Position numbers and translations under genes: made by a program. Below the pieces are notes generated by a model, which saw only the letters and a list, made by a program, of their open reading frames with translations, did not search any database and was not told the origin of the DNA. From positions 35,646,745 through 35,710,744 of the forward strand of contig CM075102.1 of assembly GCA_037576195.1 (NCBI GenBank): a stretch of 64,000 bases of DNA. Direction: 5' to 3'. Source of the DNA: Phytoseiulus persimilis. Its lineage: Eukaryota > Arthropoda > Arachnida > Mesostigmata > Phytoseiidae. Shown one piece after another: positions 23,401 to 33,717 of the stretch. Numbering within the stretch: position 1 is the first letter of the stretch; every line of letters starts with the position of its first letter.

Positions 23401-25350
23401 AGAGTGGTTCCGAGAGATTCAGTGTCGTTTGGTTAAAGATTGAATTGTATCGGAAAAGGATCAGGACAACGACGCTGAGACTTGAAGAGTGAATGGGCAA
23501 GCAAGCATCAATTCGAAGTTGACCGCTCCTTTTATAGCGTCGCGGGAAACCCTCCGTTGTAATTGATTGTCGGATACAACATTCCTCCTTCTTCAGCGGG
23601 CTAACGTCCGAGCATGCGCCTGACGCCCGCGAGGATCCCGTGATCCTCAACGTTCTTCGCGACGCGCGCGGGCTGCGATCGTGCCGGACCTTGAGCTTGC
23701 ACGAGCTCGTTTGGGGTAATAGGACTCATGCCATCCTCGACCGACGGAGCTGAAGAGCCTTCTTCGTTTTCCCGAAGCGAGGGACTCGGACACGGACCCG
23801 CATTGCACTCAGAGTCTCTGGCTAGTTCTGCGCCGGTGACACCTGGAATAGACTGGAATTCCCAATCAATAGCGCCATCTTTTCCGGTACTTCCGGTGAA
23901 GTTTGATGTTGAACGAAATGTTACAGAAGTGACGAAATACTTTGGGCACCCGGGCAATACGAACCGAGGTCGCTTCCTGTAAGAATGAACCCGTGACGGA
24001 GTTCCGGGGGGGGGGGGCTGTGGGTTCGATTTCAATGTTTCAAGCTACATGCTGAGCCGAGGTGGTCGTAGAGTTGCGGAGGCCCACCTCACCGTGAATA
24101 TTCATTCTCCACCGTTCATAATCCATCCGACTTCGCCGCTGCGCGGAACCTCATGCGGGCTGTTTTCCTCGAAAACCCAATGCTCTGCTATTTCTAAGGT
24201 TCCCGAATCTCGTTTATCCACGGTCCATTGCGCCAAATGAAATGACAATTGATTGCCCTTGCAACTGAGTCACCCTCGAGGAAGAACTCTTGCCTGAAAG
24301 CTGTCGTATGCAATACTCTGCAAGGGTTACAATTCGATTTCTGTGAGCAAGCCTGGAACGAAGGGCGCCTTACTCGATGTGGGAGATGAATCCGGAAAGA
24401 AACGTCGCGCAGAACTTCGGCTCCGCGTGTGACTGTTGCGGTACAGGACAAGATCCCGACCCGTACCCGATGGGAGTTGCTTATTCCATGTTTTTTGTGG
24501 CCTTCCTTCGGGCCAGTCGTTTGAAGCTCCTCGCGCGCGTCTCATGGAGCTCGGGTCGCCCGCTACCTGAACGATGCCTTCATGGAGAAGTTAGATTTTT
24601 ACCAGATAGCTTCTCCCTCTCGAGAGTTATCAGAGGGAACTCTTGCACCAGTGCTTATGGAACAGGCGCTCTCACTTTTGATTCGGAGCTCAGTGAACAG
24701 ATTCGCGTATTTTTTTCGTTGAACATGATCCGTTAATATGAGCTCCTCTATGAGACGAGAGAGGATCTCGAGCCAGTTTGCGGGCTCATTGCAAAAGAGA
24801 CTAGAAGAGGGATACCGTAGGCCCCAATGAATCGTATTGGTCGAATGAGTAAGCAGATGAGTTACGCTCAGTGTCAGCATTTCGGAATCTCTCTGCAGCC
24901 CTGAAAACGAAGTCGCGAGGGAGCGCGATTCAGAAATTCGTACTCTTTTATGCATCCAGGAAAGAGCGGTGACTCTGAAGACAGAGAGGACATGCTGTGG
25001 CGTAGCAGAATCGCTCAATACGTCATTTATTGCAAATATTCAATTTTTCAAATATTTTTGCTCGAGCAATTGAGGACTCATACCTATCAGAATTCAGTAT
25101 AGAAAATGAGAACAGTTTCGGAAGTCCAGCAAGGAACAGGAATAAATATTCTAACAGAGATCGAAGTCGTTTGATCAAGAAATGATGCAAAGCTCCGTCA
25201 ACTTCGTATTTACAGGCCGTGCATGAAGGGAAGCGGTTCTTGTTCTCGGTGTGCGACTGCCGGACTCATACTCAAGGGTAAAGTCGGTCTTTGCAGGACC
25301 GGGACGATTTGCCATCTACGTGAATACCCTCTAAGGAACCTCTAGCTCAC
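20441..25350. other. Region without supported gene
   Basis: Several frames of 100-145 codons are open here on both strands (for example 22913-23326 and 23601-24035 minus, 23728-23982 plus), but opposing frames are open over the same bases and no splice pair or domain supports them. A run of 11 G lies at 24007-24017. At about 24545-24720 a plus-strand frame reads protein-like (DAFMEKLDFYQIASPSREL) and closes with FAYFFR, but it has no start and no convincing acceptor. Confidence 0.4.
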
Positions 25351-25677
25351 TCAGTCGATTATGTAGTTGATGAAGTCGACACACCAATCGCGGACCTTCT
25401 GCCGATTTGCGCAACATTTCATAAAGGTCTCACCGCCATTGGTCGCCACATGGGCGCATTGGTTGCACATATTCTTGAGCGTTGAGTTTGTTCGGCAGTC
25501 GTGTATAGCATCGAAGACGGGACCCGTTCGCAGAGTCTGTGACCTTCTGCGGAACACTTTGATGGAGTCCTCGGGCGCTGAGTCGCGGAACGATGCCTCC
25601 TGTGTTGAATCGAGCGGCATGGCGATGCATACGACCCACGCAGCGACAAAGAGTACGAACGCGACCTTGTGGATCAT
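25351..25677 (-). CDS. Secreted cysteine-rich peptide precursor, 108 aa
   Basis: One coding exon encodes 108 residues. Residues 1-20 are a classical signal peptide (MIHKVAFVLFVAAWVVCIAM). An acidic spacer leads to a possible furin site, RRR at 43-45. The mature part holds six cysteines (61, 71, 74, 88, 89, 99) spaced C-x9-C-x2-C-x13-CC-x9-C and ends with FINYIID. The ATG directly follows TTTTTTTTCCGCAG, so a 5' untranslated intron ends immediately before it, which supports the start. A TATA box lies about 150 bp upstream. The fold suggests three disulphides, as in arthropod neurohormones, antimicrobial peptides or venom/salivary peptides. The C-x2-C and closing W-C recall the crustacean hyperglycaemic hormone layout, but that family has three residues between cysteines 4 and 5, so I do not assign it. 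Function unknown; probably acts outside the cell. Confidence 0.72.
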   Translation of the reverse strand: MIHKVAFVLFVAAWVVCIAMPLDSTQEASFRDSAPEDSIKVFRRRSQTLRTGPVFDAIHDCRTNSTLKNMCNQCAHVATNGGETFMKCCANRQKVRDWCVDFINYIID

Positions 25678-25827
25678 CTGCGGAAAAAAAACTTTGATCC
25701 TGAGAGATTTCAGTTGGTCTAGTCGAAAAAATCCGACCGTTGCCCTGAAATGCCATGCTTTTTCGGAACATATAACCGCATCAATGATTTCAAGAAGCGA
25801 GTAGCGTCACCACACAACACTGGCTTT

Positions 25828-25834
25828 CTTTATA
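25828..25834 (-). promoter_or_regulatory. TATA box for the secreted peptide gene
   Basis: TATAAAG on the minus strand (CACGTATAAAGAAAG), about 150 bp upstream of the peptide ATG. A start site near 25803 would leave a short untranslated exon and an intron ending at 25678. A TATA-driven short secreted gene is a common arrangement for tissue-specific expression; the tissue cannot be read from sequence. Confidence 0.5.
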
Positions 25835-28800
25835 CGTGATACTTCGCTGTCGTTCCTTCCATGATTACTCTGAGAGATGACTGTCTCGGGGCCGTCCTTG
25901 AAGGAGAGGCCCCGTCGCCCCAGTTTGTAACCGTTTCTGATGTCTAATCTTCCCAGAATAAACTTGACAATCAACTGTTCAGCCTTGAATCACATGATGT
26001 TTCCCGACACGTTACGTCACATCCCGAGGGAGTAGCAGTATTTTTTTGCGAAGCGTTGAAAGGAAGTTCTATGCAATCTGTCCCAAAAAATCGAGAAGTT
26101 TTTCCCATGAACTCGTCGCGACAATCACCGGTGAAAAGTGAAGCGGTTTCCGCTGAATGCCACACTTGAAAGGAAGAAGCCGAACGTCCTCTACGACTTC
26201 CAGCCTGGAGATCATGCATACTAGACAAGAGCGCGGTTACGTAAGAGCAGATCAAGATCATGGTCGAACGTCGCGCAGTGCCAACCACTCAATGTTGACC
26301 GGCGTGCGTAGTAGCCATTGCGTAAGCTTAAGGGCATCCCCAGAACGTGCTCTGTTTCTTATACGGCACCAATAAACAGAGCTTCCGGTCATGTTTGTGT
26401 GGGAAACAGGAAGGGCAGAATTCGGGCCAGATTCCTCAACTTCGCAAACTCAGAAATTGTCGATGGATATTCTCCGATCGGAACGGAAACAAGGAGGAGG
26501 AGTCCCTCAACGTCCGTTGAACATAAGCGGAGATGATTCGTCGAATTCGTAACCCGATCGCACCGGAATCCGTAACCGCCCATCTGCAGCTCAGCCCAGT
26601 ACTTACTGTTGCGAGTCGAGTACAGGAAAAAAAATCCTGACTACTCTATTCGTCTTGAGATCCAGGATCTCGCTCAGAAAAGATAGGCTCCGAATCACTC
26701 TCCTACGTGCGATGCTCGCGAGGTTCGCTTGCTTAGGTATTTGAAAGATTCGAGGTGAAGAATATTCGTGCTGGAACGCGGTCGACTTGCTCAGACGCGA
26801 TTCAGATCCATTCTCCGAAAACGTCCATCACCCAAATCCGAGAAAGGTTAGCTCACCTTGCAAAGAACAAATGGTTTGATGGACTGGCTCAGAGTAGATG
26901 GATTTCGCGTTCTTCGGTGTTTACAAACAGTGTCAAGTCTTCAGGTCGACCGAGCTTTTATTCGGCGTTCTCTCGCTGCTGTGGAGAGGATAGGATTACC
27001 CGGTGCCAGATGGAGCACTGTAGTCTCGGGCGAGACCCCTGGGACTTGACACCTTGGTCCCTCTTGAATAGAGGAGGAACACATTAAATGAAACGTATCG
27101 GCCAATATTCGATGACATTCGATCTGGGCACCAGCATCCTTCTCCGCCGGCAGATGGCCTACGAGTCCAATGACGCAACCATCGGACGATATTTGATTAC
27201 ATTGATCTCGCTGATCAAGCTATTGATGAGCAATTGGACTTGCCTCACGCTAAGCTCGTTCAGAAGCAGGTTATTCGAAGGCTGTGGAGTTCATATATCG
27301 GGTTCAGCGGTCACTTCCGGAAGCTCCAATCAGAGCAGAGTCTGTAGCTTCGAAACAGGGCGACGGCTCCGGCTCTCAGGACCTAAACGAACCTCGGAAG
27401 AGAATCCGCCAACCAAGCCAAGAAAACATAGGGGAAAGCTCTTCCGGCTGGGTTCCCGATGTTGGTGGTCTGTAAGGATAGACATCGTGCTCCACATCTA
27501 TTCATATGACCGTTCGGACGGCGGAGTGTCCATGCTGCCTGAGCTTTCAGTTCTCGTGGCATTCATCGATGTATTCATGTATCCAGCAATGTATACGGAT
27601 TCATAGGAGGTTCTCCAGGCCTTTGGTGATTAGATGCAGCTGCCAGGCTCTAGTGATGACGAGTTCATGACCTATACATGAGTTCTTTTTTGTGACGACG
27701 CTACTGAATGGAGAATACGCGGCTTGTTATCGCCGGGAAGCCATTTCGATTTCCGATAAGTATTCGTTGCAAGAGCTAAGTCAATGGGGGAGGACTGCTC
27801 CGTAAACTTGCATTTGACTTCTGGAAAGCTTTCTGGGAAACGCTTCCTCGAACGTTTCTCTCCCGGCAAACCGGGGAAGGAGAGAACGTGCGAAGATGGG
27901 TTTTCGAGTTCCCTGTTCCACTCTCGGACCTCGACATTTTTGCCCCGTGACCTGGGATAGGCCATCCCAACATATCCGAGTAGCGCCAATGAGAAGCTCT
28001 CTCCAATCATCGGTGAGACTCGAAGTATACATTTCATGACAAGACACAGCTGTTCCTCTTTGACTCATTTCCCTTCTTGGAATAGCCTTCGAGACGTTTG
28101 AATCCGAGAAACTTCAGTCGGACGAATGGAATCCGATAAATTATTCAAAGGGGACCTCTTGGCCGCTGTGGAGGGCTCTTTGAGCGAAACTCAATATTCT
28201 TGGCTTGCTTCCTCAGAGCCCTGTAACGCATGAAATTTCCCCGTACGCACGGAAAGTAAACATGGCGTGAAGCACGCTTGCATCTACTCCAGGATAATCT
28301 AACGAGATACTTGTCTTACGTAGCGAGTTTTCCACTTGACATCTCGCAATCACGTGGGCGACACGAACTCCCAGTCTATCGCTTGTAGTCAGTATTCTAA
28401 TCACATATTTCGATTTTGAGGTCACCGAGCTTTCGAACGATCTCACTCGAATAACTCCCGTAGATGATGAAGAACAGACTAAGCTAGCCGCCGTGGAAAA
28501 GAGATCTGACGCGTTTAGAAGGTGCGAGGCAAGAGAACGGTATCAAGGTTGAATAAAATCTTAGTCAGCAGTGTGTACAAACACCGATTGAAGAGCTGGT
28601 TTCTTGCGTAATATCAAGCTTTCTACCATCATCGTCATTATCCTCTTGAACGGTGTCGAACTCAAGGTCGTTCCGCTGGACGCCTAGAGTGGACTGATAT
28701 GTTCTCAACAGCATACTGGACCAAAACGTTGAATATGAAGGAAGAGCAGAACTACGCATCGCGCGTAGAATCGAGACGACTTCGCCGTACGGACCTTGCC

Positions 28801-30480
28801 CCGATGGTTGCAGTGTTCCGGTTGGAACACGTGTTGCACCTATCCGGAACGAGAGAAGCATGCTACACCCAATAGCTATCGCCTCGAGAACCTTAAAGGA
28901 ATAGGCATGGAAGTGGCTCAAGGCTGAGTGAGCTTGGAATCAGCAATCGGAAGCGGATGTCTTAAACTCACAAGGAGCATCGATTTCGCGATGGAGTTCC
29001 GTGAGGAATGCTGTAACGATCAGTTAAGGAGGAACTTAAGCTGAGTGTGCCTTTCATTTGCATGATGCCACTCTTGAATAGAGGGTCACAGTACTTCACT
29101 TTCCACTATTGTAAAACATCGTTCTCTATAGTTGACCTTCTCCAAAAAAGGTTGATGAACTGTGATTTGGGGAGCGCGAGCCAGACCGGCTCGAGTTAGT
29201 GTGGCTGGGCAGAATGCGCTGACAGAGTGAGCGCGTGCATGGGTGAGAGACAACGAGTTTGGTGGATATGTGATGGATTCTTTTTGCGAATGATGTGGCC
29301 TTGATCATTCCAGACACTCGGTGCTATAGCGTCGTGGATTTCTCTACGAGGCGGCACTCTGTAAGACGTGTGCATATTATATTTTCTATCTCGTCACTGC
29401 ATCTCGATGCGTCAGTTTTGTTGTCAGCAGAAGATAGCAGCGGAAAGACGAAAACAAGCCAAAAAGGAGCCATTTGAATGCGTACCGTACGGGTAGGTCA
29501 TGTGGAAATTATGCTCCATCGATCCATGATGGCGGTTTTGGTTTCTCCGGACGCGATGGTTACCAGTCAGCCGGTTGGTTTGCATGGCTGCCGCAAAATA
29601 TCCATCGCAGCAGAGATTCCGTGCATGCAGTTCTTAAGTCTCATGTCTGATTGCCCAGCCGTTGCCGAGGTTTCGGAAGAGCTCACTCGTCGGACGATTG
29701 CTTCCCCCGCAAATAACCTACGTGTTTTGAGACACCTCGTGTTGCACTGATTTACGGGATTCTCTCTTATGGATCGATAATTTTAGCGTTGTTCGTTCGC
29801 AAATGATTGTGGCGACTCGGAACAGAGCCAGCGTTGCATAGGTATGCTTGTTGTTCATCTTCACTATCAGAGCTTGGCTGGTTAGGCACAGCCCGCATCG
29901 CCGGTCGAAATCACGCGTAGCCTATCTTACTGCCATCCTGAGGAAAGCAGTTCGTTCTTGGTAGCGTTCCAAGATTCGAAGCGTGTAGTGTCCCGTCGGT
30001 CGTCACACAGGTATTCAATCTATCCGGCTGTGCATTTATCCATCCGGCGACGTGTCTCTTCAGCGCTTCATGGTCGCCGACATGGTAGAGGAGGCGACGT
30101 CGAGAGAACGAACTAAGAACAACGTGTCAGCTTCAGAAACATATTGGCCCGCCGCTGAAGGGGGTAAAAGCCCGTCTGCACGAGACAATCTTTAGCCCCG
30201 GTCCAAACGTGTACGTCCAGGCTCGGAAAACCTACACGAGTAGCGTAAATCGAAGCTCACCGGAACTCGACGCCTGATTACGGGAGCTTTCAAGATCTTG
30301 CAGGGAACATACGAAGCGAGAAGAACCCTGAGAGAACGCGATTAACAGTTCAGTGGAGCTTTCCATCCTCGGGACTGTCGCAAGTTCGTGAACGTGGTCG
30401 GAAGCCCGCGTCGAGCCTGGGAGAAGAATGTGACGGAATGCGTTCATTCGAGGACCTTGGAGACGTCCTTTCGCTCCTGT
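25835..30480. other. Region without supported gene
   Basis: No recognisable domain or confident exon chain. At 27174-27475 two overlapping plus-strand frames are each protein-like and adjoin with a frame change (see findings). Minus-strand frames at 28565-28921 and 27672-28037 are open but unsupported. The rest shows neither repeats nor RNA genes that I can defend. Confidence 0.4.
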
Positions 30481-30539
30481 CCTCATTCGAACTCCTCTGT
30501 GTATAAATGTACAGCCCCGTACGTGTCGTGTGAGAGATT

Positions 30540-30990
30540 CGAGTCATCTGAACGCCCGCGGCCGCCCAGCATCTCTGCGGCTGCTTCAGCGCTCAACGTA
30601 GCAACCGAAGCAGGGGGCGCAGAGACGCCAGGAGCGGAGACGCCCATGGCTCCTGTCCGCCGTTTCCGCTGACAGCGATTGCAGCAGCCGCGGCAGCAGC
30701 AGAAGCAGAAGTGCTCCCGAACAACGACAGCACCTCCGTTGAGGTGGGAGTTTGGTCGTCGGCTGACTTGGTGTTCGGGGTGGGCTTTGCAGCCTCCAAC
30801 GGCCGTCTCCCCGAGCTGTCTGACACGCAACGTCCCTTTTGCAAGCAGCAGGGTCGTTGCAAGTGCTCTCCAGCCGTCGTCATAGTGGCTACGGCAGCCT
30901 TCGACGTCGTCGCTGTTGCTGCCACTGCCACCTCCACTGCCATAATTGACCCACCACCACTGCCACAACTGCCATATTCATTCGCAACAT
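30540..30990. repeat. Triplet-rich low-complexity region
   Basis: GCA/GCC/GCG-type triplets open several frames on both strands. Examples are a poly-Ala run on the plus strand near 30675-30705 and Gly/Trp/Cys-rich readings on the minus strand. A short direct duplication (GAGACGCC twice, 15 bases apart) lies near 30625. Multi-frame openness and repetitive composition mean that no protein is called. Confidence 0.5.
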
Positions 30991-31803
30991 AGATAGCAAT
31001 CTTGAAAAAGGAACGACAGTTACTGTGAACCAACGTTGCTCAATAGATATCCAAGGAACCAGACGCAAGAGGGCAGAAACCCGGAATGAGTCAAGGCAGT
31101 CTCAACCGGAAACAACGGCGACCGCAGCAACAGAACTCAGGGGAACCTTAGCTGTGGCCGTGCCGATAAGAAAAACGCCCGCAAAGAAAGGTCAAGGCCA
31201 GCTGTGATCAAACGCTAAATCAGAAGTGCAACCCGAAAACTGCCAGCCACTGCAACCCCGGGTTCGAGCACTACGAAAACATGAACGACAGAAGGATTCG
31301 GCGTTGAGCGGAAGCGAGTGTCCATCCAGAACACGGATCCCCTACATAGTGTGCGTGAGTGGTGGTGCAAGGGTGCTCTCCTTGTCTGACGCCGACCGAC
31401 GACGCGATCGAGAAGGACGCTGAACGATTCAGTACAGTTTTGACGATGATGCAGCGGTTGCAGATGCTACTTGGTCGACGATGATTGAACTCTGCCAATC
31501 GTTTCACCAAAGCACGTTTGTTGCCAACGATGACCATGTTCGAATCCTCGCGAGTTGGATCGTCGACCTAATAGGGTGAACCTCCGCACAAGGAGGTGAT
31601 CATTTTAACTGCTCAAGTACAAGTAGAGAACGAAACGTTGCTCTCAGGAGGGACTCTCTGGCGGAGTCAGCACTCACTGTTGTAACTGCAAGCCAACTGA
31701 CTCACTCAACAACCGATCTCAACAACTCGGAGACGAAGCGGATCGTTCAATTGATTGGTCGCTCGGTCGCCAGATCGATCGATTGAAAGAAGAGCGGTGC
31801 ACC

Positions 31804-33679
31804 ATGACGTACCAACACATTTTGCGTTCGTTTCCACGTTTACCGGGTGAAGTCTTACTCGAGTTCGAGCTTCCGCTCCCGAGAAACCTGACCTGTGTCA
31901 TCTGCCAGGCCGTGTGTCCCGTGCTTTTCAGGTTCGTGTTCTTCCCTGATTCGAGTCGATTGATCTTCAGGAAGCGTCAAGCTGTGCGAACGCCTGTACT
32001 TGAATTCACATCATTGTTTCAGGTCGTCCTGCTCTCACAGTTTTTGCGGGCAATGCCGACTTCAGCTTCTGCCGTCGAATCGGTCGATGTTCTTATGCCC
32101 CATGGATGGCGTCGAAAGCAGAGCTGAGAAAATGTACAAGGATATGAATGTTTGGGCCGCTGTTAAAGATTTTCGGTCAGTACAACCCTCGTGACGCTTC
32201 ATTTTCTGCATTGTTCCCTCCTCTCCGAGTCGGAGCCTCGAAGGAGAAGTGGAAGATGAGAATATGATCTCTTTCAGGATTCGTTGCAATTACTCTGCTC
32301 TCGGTTGCGGCTTCCTCGATACCCTCGAAGAGTTCGCCAAGGTAGGTTCTCACATTCATTGCATTATTCGAGGCACTTGATGATGTTCTCAGAGGTACGA
32401 TTCCCGCTGAGAGGAGGGATACCTGTGGTACTTGGAGAGATAATGAAACGGGCCGCGCAACACTAACTCTTGAAATTATCAGAACCATCAATCGAGTTGC
32501 CCGTACCACAAGAAGACTTGTCCACTATGCCAAGAGGAATGCCTTTCGAAAGACTTGTTCGATCACTTGGGCTCAAAATGTGCCAAGAGGCCTCTAAGCT
32601 GTCCACTTTGCAATTTTAATTTTCATAGGTGAGTGAATACTCTGAGTCGAACGAAAGTTATGGATGAATGAACATTAATTCAGTAAGAACTTCGGTGAAT
32701 TCAAAGAGATGCCGTTGTATTTCAGAGAGCTTCTGGAAGAACACATGAACGAATGTCCAATGAGGAAGATAGATTGTGATTACTGCCAACAGAAAGGCAT
32801 TCTCGCTAGAGACGTGAGTTGAATCCCCATATTCGCTGCATTTTCTTTGACAACTCTGCCCTTCCCCTGGAGCCTATAACGTCGTTGGAGCATCAGGAGC
32901 GCGGCTATCCTTCAACTCAAACCTCTAGTGGCAATGAAAGACATGCATTGATTTGCAGATGCCCACCCATTTGGATGGCTGCGATCTCAAGCCTTGGTCT
33001 TGTACCTTGGCTGAATTCGGTTGTCCGTTCACCGGAACTTGCAAGCAACTCCTCGAACATCTTACATTTGAGGACCACGTAAGTCCATGGCTCTTCCTTG
33101 GCTCTGTTGCCGAAAGAATGCAATGCTTCCATTCGAACCTTCCCAGTTCTACGGAACAGACTCGGTCGGGTCTCGACTCGACCAGTTTCTTCAAAATTGG
33201 TCCATGTTTGAACTTATAGGTAACCTTGATCAATCAACGATTTCGGGATATCGCAATGACCAACCGAGATCAGCAGGAAGAGATCGCGCACTTGAATGTA
33301 CAACTAGACCAGCTTACAAACATTGTGAAAGTAAGTGTGAGGCGTTCAGGAGGACAGAGAAGTAGCTGCGTGCCTCAATGTTGATGGGAGCTCGTTCTCA
33401 ACCATGAATCATTCACTCAGGACGGCAACCGGCGGGTGGCCACAGCATTGCGCTCTATCGCGTGCGCACTCAACACACACAAAGAGGAAAATCGACGGCT
33501 GAAAGAACGGCTCGACGAAATGATTCTCATTATTGGTCGTAACACACAACAGCTTCACCAACAGAGCACAAGGAGGGTGAGTGAGAGGGAACTCGTCAAT
33601 TCAGCGGGAACGCGAATGTCTCCATGGTGTCTGCGGTAGAATCTTCATCCAATCGAGCCTCCAGAAGGTTGCCCAGTGA
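31804..33679 (+). CDS. TRAF-like protein: RING, TRAF zinc fingers, coiled coil, no MATH
   Basis: Nine exons: 31804-31931, 32023-32175, 32278-32341, 32483-32628, 32726-32813, 32959-33078, 33220-33330, 33421-33576 and 33665-33679, giving 326 residues. Every junction preserves phase and most donors are GTGAGT/GTAAGT-like. The RING is C31, C34, C46, H48, C51, C54, C68 and D71, the C3HC3D form used by TRAFs. TRAF-type zinc fingers fill about 97-230, with repeated C-x2-C and H-x-C pairs (for example CPYHKKTCPLCQEEC). Residues about 234-320 are Gln/Glu/Leu-rich and predicted coiled coil. TRAFs are cytoplasmic adaptors and E3 ligases in TNF-receptor/Toll signalling. The receptor-binding MATH domain is absent: the last exon encodes only KVAQ and a stop, with AATAAA 33 nt later. 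If the last donor is not used the frame runs on to 33639, still without MATH. The truncation looks genuine, not an assembly edge. Confidence 0.85.
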
Positions 33680-33711
33680 GCGCGAATACTTGCATATTCT
33701 CGACTCGCAGC

Positions 33712-33717
33712 AATAAA
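33712..33717 (+). terminator. Polyadenylation signal AATAAA
   Basis: AATAAA in GCAGCAATAAAAGG, 33 nt after the stop of the proposed last TRAF-like exon. It supports transcript termination here and thus the MATH-less protein. Confidence 0.7.

Noticed and set aside
27088-27606. A 172-codon plus-strand frame
   Set aside because: Two other frames over the same bases are at least as protein-like. No start context or domain was convincing.
30483-31033. Gly/Trp/Cys- and Ala-rich frames on both strands
   Set aside because: Driven by triplet repeats; no single frame is favoured.
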